This document shows positions 12,401 through 27,400 of a DNA stretch of 64,000 nucleotides, piece after piece; within the stretch, counting starts at the first letter, position 1; each line of letters opens with the position of its first letter. Both the position numbers and the translations under genes were made by a program. Source of the stretch: Tetracentron sinense (Eukaryota > Streptophyta > Magnoliopsida > Trochodendrales > Trochodendraceae); the NCBI GenBank assembly GCA_015143295.1, contig CM026556.1, positions 22,320,547 through 22,384,546 on the forward strand. Reading direction: 5' to 3'. Under the pieces are notes generated by a model, which was given only the letters and a program-made list of their open reading frames with translations, was not told the DNA's origin and made no database searches.

Positions 12401-15400
12401 ATATAACTTTTCTACGGGAGACTGAGTGAAAATGGGATAAAGCTTAGACATTGGTGATGGGTACATACTTTGGTATGCAAAGGGAAATAATAGGAATGCA
12501 TTAGCAATAATAGTTAGATATAGGCATGGAAGATAATACTGTAGGGGTTGAGAGAGTAAGTGATAGGTTATTATTAATCAAAATAATGTTAGGTGAGGTG
12601 ATAATCAACATTATTGGTGCTTATGCACCACGTAAAATTATAATATAACATTAAGAAGAAAACTTGGAAGTAGATGGAGGTGGATATACTAATTCAAGAG
12701 ATCCCCGAGGGAGAGCATTGTTATAGAACATTAAATGGTCATGTAGGAAAATAAAGTAGACAATATAATAGGATACATGGAGGGTGTGAATGCAGATACA
12801 AATGAGATGAGAAGTTTTGGTTTATGCAGTGTCATTCAGATCACACACTGTTGTGAAGCATCTGGGAGATACAACTATTACACTACTAGTGTATGTAGAT
12901 GATTGTGGTATAACAGGAGATAACCCAGGGGAGATACAGGAGCTCAAGGATCTACTTGGTAAGGAATTTGAGATAAAGATCTAGGTCTACTTAGGTAATT
13001 CCTTGGGATTGAAGTTGCCCGCTCAAACAATGACATCTTTATATTTTGGAGGAAATATATCCTTGATTTGTTGAAAGATACTGAGAAGCTCAATTCAAAA
13101 CCAGTTGCTATTCCAATAGAAGCTAATATTAAGCTTGATCGTGAGAGTGGAGAGTTGCTCAACGATATTTGGGGTGTTCTATAGACTAGTTGGCCAGCTA
13201 ATTTATTTATTCTAGACTCATCCGGATATTGCCTATATTAGGAGTGTAATAAGTTAGTTCATGCACAAACTTAGGATGATACACCTTGTGGATTTAGAAA
13301 GAGTGTTGAGATACTTGAAAGCCTCGCCTAATAGAGGGTTATTCTTTAGACGGAAAGGACACCTAGGGATCGACGTGTACACAGATATAGATTGGGCTAG
13401 GTCAGTTACAGATTATCGTTCTACATTAGGCTATTGCACAATGGTAGGTGGGAATCTGGTTACTTGGAGGAGTAAGAAACAGTCAGTGGTTGCTCGATCT
13501 AGCGTCGAAACCGAGTATTGTGTCATGGCTCATAGAGCTTGTGAGTTATTGTGGATCAAGACCTTGATGATAGAACTGAATTTTTCTAACATATCTTATA
13601 TGACTCTATTGTGATAATCGAGTAGAAAAATATAGAGGATGGACAAAGAGAAGATGAGAGAAGAGAAAGAGAAGAAAGTGATTGGGGTTAGAGAGTATGA
13701 ATGATACATGTCTCTCATTTTCTTTATATATTATTTCTAAAGAAGATGATTACACTTTTACCCTTATGTGTATTATGCTTATTAGACATGATACGCGTAA
13801 TACACACGGTATAGCTAATAACATGAAATACCATAAACACCCCTGTCAACACTCCCCTTAAGATGGTGCGTAGATATTTATCATGCCCATCTTGCCTAAC
13901 ATTTCAAGTGGCAGAGCATTACTAATTGCCTTGGTAAGAACATCAGCTAGTTAATCATTAGTCTTCATATTCAAAGTGCACACTTCACCTTGAATGATCT
14001 GTTCCCTGATAAAGTAACGATCTCTCTCAATGCATTTAGTTCTATCGTGCAACACTGGGTTATGAGCTATACTAATTGCTGCTTTGTTGTCACAATATAA
14101 ACTCATAGGTCCTTTAACTCGAAATTCCAACTCCTAAATGAGGATCTTTAGCCACAGTAACTCACATAAACCATGTGTCATTGATTGAAACTCTGCTTCT
14201 TCACTTGAGCGAGTAACAACTGCTTGTTTTTTGCTGCGCTACGTGACCAAATTACTTCCAACAAATGTACTGTAACCAGATGTAGATTTTCTATCATCTT
14301 TAGCACTTTCGTAGTCTGTATCTGTATAGGCCTTAACTCTCATATGCCCATGTCTTCTAAATATGTCCTCTACTTGGAGATGACTTGAGATACCTCAAAA
14401 TCCTTTATGCTGCTTCCAAGTGTGTGGACTTGGGAGCATGCATAAACATACTCACTATGCTCACATCATAGGCAATATCAGGTCTCATGAGAGATAAATT
14501 AGCTGCTCCACTAATTGCTGAAAACTACCCACATCTTGCAAAGGAACCTCATCCATCTCATCCACTTTGTGATTCTGTTCAATTGGGGTGTCAGTCGGTT
14601 TGGTCCTAAGCTTTCCAATTTCTTGTAAGAGATCTAGGATGCACTTTTTTTGGGATATAAAGACGCCATCACAGGATCTAGCAACCTCTATTCCCAAGAA
14701 GTACTTAAGAAGGCCCAGATTCTTGATCTCAAACTCATTTGTTAGATATTTCTTTAGTTGTTCAATCTCTGTCATATTGCTTCTTGTGACAACTATATCA
14801 TCTACATACACGATAAGAACTGTAGTGTCATCCTTGGTGTGCCTAACAAATAATGTATGATCAACCTAACTTTGTGAGTATCCCCTTCTCTTTACAGCGA
14901 CATTGAACCTTTCAAACTAGGCTATAGGAGATTGCTTTAAGCCATATAACACATTCTTCAACTTGCACACCTTTTTCTCACTCCCTTCAATGTGAAATCC
15001 TGGAGGAGGAGACATATAAACTTATTCCTTTAAAGTACCATGGAGAAAAACATTTTTGACATCAAGTTGGTAAAGTGGCCACGTCTGATTTGATGCCAAT
15101 GATAAGATTACACGAATTGAATTCATCTTTGCTACCAGGGCAAATGTCTCCTGGTAGTCTATTCCATACGTTTGAGTATAGCTTTTGGCTACCAACCTTG
15201 CCTTATACCTCTCAACTGATCCATCTGCTTTGCATTTGATTATGAACACCCATTTGCACCCTATAAGAGTTTTTCCTCGAGGAAGATCTACTATCTCCCA
15301 AGTATTATTTTAGTCCAGTACATTCATCTCTTCTACCATTGCTTCTCTCCATATTGGTTGTTTTAATGTATCGGTGAAAGAAGATGGAATAGAAATGAAT

Positions 15401-18400
15401 GATAGTGAAGACACAAACGACCTTTAAGATAGAGACAATGCTTTGTAGGATACAAAGTCAGCAATGGGATGGTGAGTACAAGACCTCTTACTCTTCCTGA
15501 GAGCAATAAGAATATTATATTCTTCAACAAACACGAGAGGCAAAGAAGTACTTACATTTACTTGGATCATCCGAGGAGATGATTTGGTCCGACTCTGTGT
15601 TTGCTTTCGCCATTTTTTGGTACTTGAATCTCTTCCTGTTTTGCAGTAACAGAGTCATCAAGAGCCAATGATGAGGGAGGTAGAACCAGAATTGGCAATG
15701 AAATCCTTCTCTCTTCATATTCACTCTCCACTTGAAGAGAGGAATGATTGAAATAGAAAGGAATAAACTCAAAGAATGTAATATCCATAGAGACAAATTT
15801 CTTCCGAGGAGGAGGATGATAACATTTGTATCCCTTATGATGAGATGAATACCCACAGAAGATATACTTAGCCTTGGGGTCCTCCTTAGTTTTGTTGGGG
15901 CCCAAGATATTCACATAAAAACACAACCAATTACTTTAGGGGGGAATAAAAAACATAGGACTCTTAGGTTTTAAGAGCTGAGAGGGAGACTAAAAGTGAA
16001 AAACACAAGAGGGGAATTGATTAGTAAGAAACACAGTAGTTAGGACATCTTTAGCCCAAAAAAACTTTGGCACATTACACTGTAATAGGAGAGCACGAGT
16101 TACCTCCAACATATGACAATTTTTTCTTTCAGCAACACCATTTTGTTGGGGGCTGTAGGAACAAAAATATTTTGATGTTCTATCTCATTTGTAGTCAAAT
16201 ATGCGGTCAACCCCTCACATATATTTTCCCCCTTGATCAGATTGAAGAATCTCTCTCTTTCAAATTGTGTCTGAATTAACATATGGAATTGTTTGAAAAT
16301 AGTATAGACTTCATCTTTTGATTTCATTAGATAAATTCATGTATATTTAGAATAATCATTAACAAAACTCACAAAATTTCGATAACCAGAGATAAAGGTA
16401 ACATTTGAAGGTCCCCAAACATCCGTATGAATGATATCAAACACATTGGAACTTTTATTAATATTAGGAGAAAAAGAAGCACGATGATGATTTGTAAGTT
16501 TACACACTTCACAATGAAGATCAGACATAGAGAGAAATACAAATAAGTTTGGAAACATAATCTTTAAGTATTGAAAGGAAACATGACCAAGACGGGCATG
16601 CTAACCCATGACACACTTTTTATTGACACTACTACCACTACAAGTATAAGACTAAAATGCTCGAGGAACAGTGAGAGTTGCATCCAACAAATAGAGGCCA
16701 GCAGCTTCACGGCCCGTACTAGTCATCTTTCTTGTTTCCAAGTCCTGAAAAACATAGAAGGAAAGAAATTGACACACTACAATTCAAATTTTTTGTAAGA
16801 GAACTAATAGATAGAAGATTTGCTACAAAATCAGGAACATGGAGAATAGAGGTTAAAGACAGGTGGGAAAGATTATTAACATTTCCCTTTCCGGCGGCAG
16901 AAGAGAGTGCCATCTGCAATTCGAATTTTCTCTACCAAAACAAACAGAAGATGTAGATTACAAAGGGGGCATATCGGTCATATGCTCAGAAGTACCAGAG
17001 TCAATTATTCAAGAGGGCCTCGAAGCAGTAGACACATGGTGAGCAGAACCAATGATTCATTACTGAACAAAGGTGGAGGTTGCAGATGGGCCATCCAGCT
17101 GTGCCATTAAGCGCCGAATGTTCTCTATTTCATCCTTAAAGACAAAGATCATATCCTTGTGGAAAAAAATATCCTGCGAGGTTTCTTGAGGTGCCCGAGT
17201 AGCTGAAGGAAGAGAGAGAACCGAACCAGTAGCATCTCTTGTAGAGGCATTAGGAACAGTGGAAGAACCTTGCCTGTTGAACTTCTCTGGTCGACCAACC
17301 AAATCCCAGCAGTTTTCCTTCGTGTGCCTCCTTCGACCATAGTGATCACACTTTAACTTATCACAATTTTTAGGGCGAACATAATTCTTTTGCGGTTGTC
17401 TGGGCCCATTTTTACTACCCCTTGGTTCCACTGTGGAAGAAGCTAGGGTAGACCTCTCATTACCCACAATAGGTGTCATGGGCCTCATGGCAGTCCTCCT
17501 CCTTGCTTCACTCTGAACATAAGCATAAACAAGATTAAAGGATGGTAACTTATCCTTACTGAGGATCTGTACCCTTGCCAATTCAAAATCCGGATTCAGT
17601 CCTCCAAGAAACTCAAAAATTTTAGTTTGCTCGACTTGTTTCTTGTAGAGAGCTCTGTCCCCAGAGCATAAATGCTGAAAAATTTAGTAGTGATCTAATC
17701 CTTCTCACATGCTGCGAAGATGGACAAAATTCTCTACCAAAGACTTATCACCCTATCGAAAATGAGTAACTTGACTTAGCTGATAGATACGAGCAATATT
17801 TCCCGTTTGAGAATATGTCTGAGCTATAGAAACTCAAATCTCTTTTCCATTGTGAAGAAATAAGAACGCCCTACTAATCTTTGGTTGTATGGAGTGAAGT
17901 AATCATGACATGACAATCAGGTTTTCAGACTCCCATTGCTCATACTCTGGAGCATCTTTCTTAAGTTCACAAATTCGGCCATTAATATATCCCAATTTCC
18001 TTCGGTTTCCGATACACATTTTTGCCGATTGGGACCATTCAAGAAAATTTTGTCCATCCAATTTGACTGTAGTAATCTGAAAATTAGAGTCTCCATAGGA
18101 GGATTACTCATATTGGAAGCCTGAGGAGATGGCAAAGAAAACATCTGAAATTTCTAAAGTCGACATTGTCTTATAAAAACATGGAAAAATATCCAACAGT
18201 TCAAAGGAATACTTTCCTTATAAATCTGACCAACCAGGCCAGTAACAGAAAATTTCAGCACAAAAAGACCCTTCAATGCCTCGTGCGAAGGTAAAATAGG
18301 GCTGCATTTACACAAAAATAACCTTAAAAAATACTTTAGGGTTTCCGGAATCAACCTCGTCAACCTTCACATGTTTCAGATCACTTTTCCCAAGCATTTT

Positions 18401-21400
18401 ACAGAACTTCTATGCATGAAAAAAGGAACCAAACCCTCAAAACACAAAAAAAGAAGCAAATATGGTCTGAAAAAATGATCATCGGAGCTTCAATATAGGT
18501 CCAAACGATCCACAACCACCTCCATTAGATCAAGCATAAAAAAAAAAAAAAATCCACTTGAGATCAAACTCAAAAAAATATCTCAATACGACTCTGGTGG
18601 CTCGAAAACACTATATTTGTAATTTTTCTGAATTTTTTTTCTATTCCTACAAACTGTGTTGTAACTTTCTCAAAACAACTCCAATTCACATGAAACTTGA
18701 TTATAAAATTCTCTAAAACCAAGACCTCTTAAAACATACCTTCACAGTTGAGATCCAACGACCGTTACTACGTTAGATGACGTTAGTCCGTATGGACACC
18801 GACTTCATCCGACGTCAGATTTTTTTTCTTTTTCTTTTTGTGTTCTTTATATACCCCTTAGATCAATAAACTCTGATACCAAGTAGAAAATGTAGAGAAT
18901 AGAGAATAGAGAATAGAGAAAGAGAAGATGAGAGAAGAGAAAGATAAGAAAGTGATTAGGGTTAGAGACCATGAATGATTCATGTCTCTCCTATCCTTTA
19001 TATATTATTACTAAAGAAGATAATTATACTTTTACCCTTATGTGTATTATGCGTATTAGACATGGTACGTGTAATACACACGGTATAGCTAAGAACATGA
19101 AATTCCATAAATACTTCTGTCTACAAATGGACTCGCTATTAGTATTGCACATAACTAGTGCAACATTACAGACCAAGCATAGTGAGGTTGACGGACATTT
19201 TGTACAATAGAAGGTAGCATCAAAGACAATTTGTCTTGCTTTTGTTGGAACAAAAGATCAACTAATAAATGTTCTTACAAAGGCCTTTGTTGGAACAGAA
19301 GATCAACTAACAAGATGTTCTTCAGAATGCCATCATGGGCTTATTCGCATGCTAGATATCTATGCCCCGCTTGAGAGAGAGTGTTGTAATGGGCCGTCTA
19401 AATAAGTCCATTACCTCCTTACAATATAGTTACTTATTGTCTATTGTATTTTTAGTATTTAAGGGCATTTATGTCCTTTCATCTTATTAGTGATATAAAA
19501 GGAGATCTAAAGGGTTTGGAGACATGATTCCAAACCTATTCCTCTCTTATTCTTCTCTTTTTTCTACTATTATGAATTTGATATCCTTTGGAAAAGTCTT
19601 TAAACAGAGGCGCTCAAAGCACCATGGGCCATGGACTTGTTCTCTGGCACTACTCTTGACCTGTCTAACTAGAGACTTTTTTTCACTTAGCCAAGTTACC
19701 AGATTTACAAACAGAAAGGTGTAAGTGTAATATCCAGATGTTGATTTGTGATCTATAGTACAACCTGCCTAGTTAGCATTCATATAGGCCTCGACTCTAA
19801 AGTTTTTTTTGATTCCCAAACAAGAATCCTCAGGTTGGAGATGACTTGTGATACCTAAGTACCCTCAAGGCTGCTTCAAAGTGAGGTGAGGCATACGAGG
19901 TGCATGCATAAAACAAACATCAACACTTATTGCATACGCAATATCAGGTCAGTGAGAGAGATAATCAACTTTTCCACTAGCCGTTGAAAGTGACCACATT
20001 TTCTGTATCTTTCTACAGTGGTCATCAAGCTTGATATTTGGTTCCATAGGAGTATCATCTGGTCCAACACCAAGTTTTCTTGTAATATAGAAGATCCCTT
20101 TCTCTGTGAATAAAAATTCCATGTTTACACATGGCAACCTCAATTCTAAGAAAATATCTTGTGGCAGATATGGAAAGAAATAAACAAAAGAGCTTGCAAC
20201 AGAGAATGTAGTATAGAGATGGTCTGGAATCTATCGATGCTTAGTGCTTTTTGATATACGTAATATCGAGCGTATAGTTGTAAAAGGGTATACATGTAAT
20301 GTTTTCTTAATATAAGATGCTAGTAGAGCTTTCTATCCCTTACTAAGCAATTTACCCTAATCTCTATTCTTTCCTCTCTTTCTCTTCTTCTCTAAGAAAC
20401 CTAACTCTTTAACCCTAAATCTCTAAATCCAATCTCCAACTTGGTATCAGAGCTTAATAGAAGGAAGGAGGAGCTTGAATAAAGAAGAAGCAACAATCAA
20501 GAAGAAGAGGAGCTCCTCAGTGGCGTCTCAGTTGTACGATTGACATCAGCCGTATGGCTTAGGTCATTTTTTGGGTTTCTTCGAAGGTAATTTCTTAGAT
20601 AACTTGATTTTAGAGGATTTTTGAATCCTATATCCTGTGATTTGGTTCATTTTTGAGAAAGTTACAATGATTTGAAGGAAAAATACAGAAAAATTCCAGC
20701 AAAATAACTGTTTCAGTTTTGCTAGAATAGGACGATTTTAATGTTGTTCGTTGATCATGGATGAATTGGTTATTTGTAAGGATCATTTCAAAAATGAGTT
20801 TACTCCATTTGGATGAGATTTAAAGGCTCTATGATGATTTTTCCAAACCTTTTCCTACCGTTTTTCACTGTTAAAAGGGATTTTATTTTTGATTTGCTTA
20901 TAACAATTAACAACATCTTAGATGGTTGTTTTTGGTAATCTTAATGCCTATGGATAAGTTTTTGATGAGGTATTGATTGCTTGGAGGTGTGACTTCATTT
21001 TTTCCCTTAAGTTCATTTTTCCCTTGAGTTCATTTTTCCCTTAAGTTGCTCCTATGGATGTTAACACTCTTACTCTGCAGGCTTTTTTTGACTTTGTTGC
21101 CCACTCTATCCCCAATATTAAATTCAATGGTGATAATTTTCTTATGTGGCGAAGCTTTGTTAAGCTTTATATTGAGGGTCGTTCTAAGATGGGGTATCTA
21201 GATGGTAAGACCCCACAGCGAGAGACGAGTATTTCTGAGATTGCTAGTGGAATGCCAAGAGATGGTAAGACCCCTCTCTTCGATCTGTGTAATCCACTGT
21301 ATTCAGTGAGGAATGCCATCGGGCTGTTATGTCTTCGATCTCTCCTATGCTCCATCCAAATCGTACTACCTTTGCTACTGATTTCCATCCTCCTCTAGGA

Positions 21401-24400
21401 CGTGGTAGAGGGACTGATAGGGGTCATCGTGGTCGTGGAGCGGTGGAAGTCATGACAGATTTACTACTCCTTGTGCTTATTGTGATATAGTGGGATGTGA
21501 TCGTGATCGTTGTTATCGTCTGCATGGCTATCCTGAGGTTACTAGTCTTGTCTTGCTGCTCAATTTTCTACGACTCTTGCTATTAATTGATCCTCCGCTT
21601 GCAGCCTCAGTTGCTGCGATTGATCTTTTGGAGTCCTTGAGAGCTCAGGTTGTTGAGATGATTCGCACTGAGTTCCGTCAGCAGAGTGATTTTGATATTT
21701 CGGCTCCATCTTCATTTGCTACCTCAGGTATCCATGCTCCCTCAGCCTATGCTACCACTACATCGCCTTTTTCCCCTAGCTAAGTTATTGATTCCAGTGC
21801 TACTGATCATATGAATGGTGAGTAATAGGGTTAATCCATTTATTCACCTCCATCTCTCACTACCAAGGTTCGCTTGACCGATGGTTCTATTACTCCTGTT
21901 TTAGGAGTATGACACATTCCTGTATCTTAGTCTCTCTTTTTATCTCATTTTCCTTGTTTATCTTCTAACCTTCTTTCAGTTAGTAGTCTTACTACCAAAC
22001 TCAATTGTTGTGTTATATTGATGCAGGGGCTTTATGCCATTCCCAGAGGAGTTTCGAGGCTGATCTCAATTGATCTTTCTGGGCTAGGAGAATAAGGGAT
22101 TTGATCTTCCGCACCCCATCAGTCCAGACTTTTGTGGTGTATTAGTCTCATGCATCAAATGGTATCAGAGCAGTCTTGAGATCGAGTCTCCTCAACGGGT
22201 GTGAGTGGATGATGTAGGGGCATTATGCCATTCCCCGAGGAGTTTCGAGGCCGATCTTAATTGATCTTCCTGGACTAGGAGAATAAGGGATTTGATCTTC
22301 TACACCCCATCAGTCTGGGCTTTTGTGGTATATTGGTCTCCCTCATCATATGTTTTATCATTCTCATTGTCTCTGTCGCGCCCTAAAATCCCACCTAGGA
22401 GTTAGGCGTGACTTTGTGTGTGATTAACCTGTCATATCAAATCATCCTATACAATGATACACAAGACATAACATAGCGGAAGCGTAAACTAAAATTTCTT
22501 TAACATATACAATAGTATTCCAAGTTTATACTAAACAACGTAATCCAAAAAGTGAAGTGGACATGCCCACTTTAACAAAATACCAAAAAGAAACCTCACT
22601 GTCTCTTCACTCAACAATAGCCTAGATAGGGCCACCTATCTAGATCCCTGTCCTCCTGAGGCTACAACGGGATAGCTGCCTCTTCTTTCACTTACTCCTC
22701 CTCAACCCATGGCTCGGGGTTGCAAATGTCAAACGGACTTACATACATGAAATGTACGGCTGAGCATGAAATACTCAGCGAGTACAAGCTACTAGCTAAC
22801 AATGTCACAATTAATAATATCATGCAAGTACTTAAGATAACAATTCATAATTCATCCATTGAATCAAATATAAAAATCATACCTCAAAACTTAACTTAAA
22901 ATGTGCATAACTTTCGAAACCTTACCTTAAGAACTTTCGTAGAAATCCAAAAGTTATGAGTTCTTATGAGTCTTTGGAGCCTTATGAGCGTATAATCCGT
23001 AGAGACTTATGAGATGATCTTCGACTTGATCCTTATGAGCTTATGAACCGATCTTAGACTTATGAGTTTCTTATGAGAGCCTTGCGAGGCTTATGATCCT
23101 TTGAGACTTGTGTACCGATCTTAGATTGGATCCTTATGAGTATTCGTAACCGATCTTAGACTTATGATCCGTAGAGAAATTGTAACGGATCTTAGATTTT
23201 ACCAACCCAAAGTTTTGTCAATTCTTATGAGCTTATGGGTTTTTCTTATCAAATTTTCCTTGAAACCTTTCTTATTAATCTTAGAACATTATGCTTTTGA
23301 GAAAACGTCGATCATACCAAAGAGTGCATAGTGTACTAGTGAGCATCATAGCAACTTAGAAGCCTTTAAAATTTAAACCTATGCGACATATAATCATCTT
23401 GATAGAATTGGGAAGCTTTAAAACATTCAAGGCATGTTGAGATAAGCTTAGGAGCATCATATAAATCATAAAGAGTCTTAAAACATCCAATCATAACCCT
23501 AGTATACTCTACATAGAAGTAGCATAGCAAGGAACATCATTAGCATGCTTTAAAATTATAGTTTTCATAATGGAGATCAAGATAAAGTCAATAGTAGAAA
23601 ACATTTATTCATTCAAGGTCATTAACTTCATAACAACTCATTTATTACCCTTTATGTATAATAAAGTTATCTAGTAAGGTACTGTACTTACATGCAAAGC
23701 TTGAATCTCTCCAATATAGAGCTTGAGAAAGGTTGAGAAGACTTGAAGAAGTTAACTCCGAGCTTTGAGGAGCAAAAATCGAGCTTCCACCTTAATCTCA
23801 AGACTCAACAAGCCAAACCCTAGAAGAACCCTAGTTATTCCCTCTTCTTCTCTCTAAAATCTCTAAATTTATGTCTTAGATTGTTTATGAAACCCTAGCC
23901 CACGAAATTGGGTATATATAGATAAAGGGGGTGGTCAATGACCAACATACCTTAATGAATTGGCTTAAAAAGGACCAAACAGGGCAAAAATCGCATAAGT
24001 AGTCGACCGGATTTGACCACCGGTCAACTGGTCAAAAATCCCTTCTCCGGAAAATTTCCCCATACAAATTTTGGGGGATCCGGTCAACTGGGCATGAAAC
24101 CGGTCGACCGGTTCTTTTTGCCTGTTTTTCCTGCTCTGCTGTTTCGCCCATAACTTTTGATTGGCTCTTTGGAGTTAGGCGATTCAACTTCCGTTGGACT
24201 CGTCATTCGAAGGGGAACAACTTTGCTTCAATGCATAACTCCTAATTCTGCTTTATTCATGTTCCAAAGTGGCCCTAATGTTGACTGGTCCAAAGTTGAC
24301 TGCTTCAGGAATTTCAGCAGACCAGCCTTCCGAAACCCACATTTAAGCTACCTTCGACTCAGAATCTGGAAAAGTATGAAACATGAATATCGAAGAGGGT

Positions 24401-27400
24401 TTCAATACCTTTCTAACGGCTCAAGAATCACTCGATTCCGATCAACGGTTCTCAAACTAGGGCTCCCTAAAGTTGAGGGTATGCCAAAACATCCCTCTTC
24501 CTTTTGACACTAGTCTTTTACAATCTTGTTCCTTCATCCCAAGACCCAACATTAACACTTAGAGTATCATACTCTTTTCTTCATGCACATAACACTAAAA
24601 TTAAAGAAACCCATTTCATTAATCATCAACAAATTACATAAAGGCTTTGGCCCTTTACAAGACTAGTGCATGACACTATTCACAATACTATTCACTGTGC
24701 CATGCCACCAAGTTTCGGGGTTCTATAGTCTCTTTCAGGACCTGACTACGAGGAAGATTGTTGGTAGAGGCGGATGGTACTACCTTGACACAGATAATGC
24801 TCCTCATCGTATCTTATTTACTGCTGCTACTGCTACTATTTTTCTTTTTTCTAGTGATGCTACTCATGATACTTTTCGTTTATGGCATGCCAAGCTTGGG
24901 CATGTTGGATCTCATACTTTGTGTTATTGATTTCTACTTTTAGTAAATGGTGTTCTTCATCTACTTTTCAATGTGATACTTGTGAGATTATTAAACATGT
25001 TCGCATTGTTTATCCTTCTCGCATGCATAGATGTCGTTCTACTTTTTAGCTTATTCATTATGATGTTTGGGGTCCATCTCTAGTTACCTCCAGTGATGGT
25101 TTTCATTATTACGTTACTTTTATCGATTACTACACTCGGGCTACTTGGATTTACCTTATTAAGTCTAAGGATGAGGTTTTCTCTAAATTCCAAGAATTTC
25201 ATGTTATGGTTGTTATCCAATTTGGTGGTCTTATTAAGGCTCTTCGATTTAATAATGTTGGTGAGTATCTCTGTACTCCTTTTGTCCAGTATCTTCAGTG
25301 GTATTGCTCATCTGCTTACCAGTCCTTACACACCACAACAAAATGGTATTGTTGAGCGCAATAATTGTCATTTAATCGATGTCACTCCGCTCCTTATTGT
25401 GTGGCATGCAAGTGCCTAAACCTTATTGGTCTATGGCACTTCTCACTGGCTGTTTCCTCATCAATCGGGCACCTTCTCATATTCTTAATGGTCTCTCACC
25501 ATATCAGCTTTTTTGTCCTTAGGCTCCTATGTTTCTCATTGAGCCACAGGTCTTCGGCTGTACCTGCTTTGTTCAAGATCTTCGCCCCACTCGTCTGTAA
25601 TTGGACGATAAGGTTATTAAATGTGTCTTTGTTGGTTATTCTAGCGTATCTAAAGGCTATCAGTGTTATGATACTCAGAGTCGTTGTTTCTTTGTCTCTC
25701 TGGATGTTACCTTTTCGAGACAGTACCATATTTCTCTGCTGCTCCTACTGTGCCATTACCTGTTACAAGGAACCTTCCACAACAGAAGAAGTTTCTCACT
25801 TATTCTTGTCGTCAGCTGCCTAGTTCCCTCTTCGATGCGCCTCTACCACAGTCTTCCCCTCCTTGAGGTATATCATTACCTTCTGTTATTCCTATTCTTC
25901 TGCAATTGTTCCTCCTATTGCTTCTGATCTTGAGTTGCTTATTGCTCATTGCAAGGGTATTCGTTCCTGTGTTACTCTTTACCCTGTTGCTAAGTATATT
26001 TGTTATCAGGTTGTATCTCTTTTGTACTAAGCCTTCATTTCAACGATTAACTCTGTGACTATTCCTCAGTCTGTTCGTGTTGCTATTCTTCATCCCGAGT
26101 GGAAGGGTGCTATGGTTGATGTGATGAATGCTCTTTAGTCTAAATCATACTTGGGATATGGTTTCTCTTCAATCTGAGAAGAATCCTGTGGGTTGTTGTT
26201 GCGTCGTCACAGTTAAACATAACTCTGATGGCAGTATTGCTCCGTATAAGGCTCGTCTTGTTGCTCGCGGCTTTTCTTGGACCTATGGGCTTGACTACGA
26301 TGCTAGTTTTGCTCCTGTGGCCAAACTAACTTTTTTTCGTGTCGTACTCTCTTTTGCTTCGAATCAAAGTTGACATCTTTATCAGTTAGACATCAAGATT
26401 GCATTTCTTAATGAGCATCTCACCGATGAAGTATATATGGAACCCCTCTCCTGATTTCCTGCTTCAGGGGGAGTATGGGAAGGTTTGTAGACTTCGGAAG
26501 TCTATATTATATGGTTTGAAGCAGTCAGCTTATGCTTGGTTCCATTGCTTCAGTGAAGTGGTTTTGAGTATGGGCTTTCAGCGATGTCACTCTGATCATA
26601 CTGTCTTCATTCATTCTAACGCCTCAGGCCGCACTATAGTTCTAGATAAATGTTGATATAATTTTGACTAGTGATGACTCCTCTTTTATCTCTCATGCTA
26701 AGACTGAGTTGGGACGTATTTTTGATGTCAAAGACCTAGGTCATCTGAAGTATTTTCTTCGTCTGGAGATTGTTCGATCTAAGAAGGGAATTTTTCTATG
26801 ACAGCGAAAGTATGCTTTTGATCTACTGAGTGATACTTGTATAAGTGAGTGTAAACCCGCTACTTCTCCAATGGATCCAAAGCTCTCCTTACATGATAGT
26901 GAGGGTGATCATTTTCCTGAACCTCATGCCTACCAGCATCTCGTGGGCCGCTTGATATATCTCACCCTCACTCGACTGGATATTACGTTTGCTGTCAGCA
27001 TGGTTAGTCAATTCATGCATGCTTTCTGTGCTTCACACCTTGCTGTTGTTCATCGTATTTTCCGATATATCAAGTCTAAACCCAGTTGTGGACTTTTATA
27101 TCGTTCACATGGGCATCTCGAGATCTCTGGCTATACAGATGCCGATTAGGTTGGATCTGCTACTAACCGTCGCTCCACCTCGGGCTATTGCATTTTTCTT
27201 GGAGGCAACTTGGTTGCGTGGAAGAGCAAAAAGCAATCCGTTGTTTCTCGCTCTCGTGCCGAAGCAGAATATCGGGATCTTACTCATAGCACTTGTGAAG
27301 TTCTATGACTTCGTTCTCTCTTTTCCGAGTTAGGGTTTCCTCTTAAAGGCCCTATGTCTTTATATTGTGATAATGAGGCTGCAGCGAAAATTGCCTCTGA

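Larger units (their letters stand above)
13621..19125 (-). mobile_element. Full-length Copia element, - strand, nested in another Copia
   Basis: 3' LTR 13621..13851 and 5' LTR 18882..19125 (- strand orientation, TGT..ends), primer-binding site CTTGGTATCAGAG complement at 18871..18883, polypurine tract AAGGGGAGTG next to 13852. Target duplication AATCG (13616..13620) / AATGG (19126..19130). On the - strand, gag (about 18144..17060) has a zinc knuckle with a lost Cys (CDHY..H..C), then integrase (about 16560..16100, [20 protein letters not shown]), RT (about 15250..14485, MYVDDIVVT) and RNase H (about 14480..13860). There are many stops, so it is inactive. The 5' LTR has an extra GAGAATA triplication. 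Confidence 0.85.

Noticed and set aside
24157-24507. A 116-codon frame in the solo LTR
   Set aside because: Inside noncoding LTR DNA with no recognisable domain.
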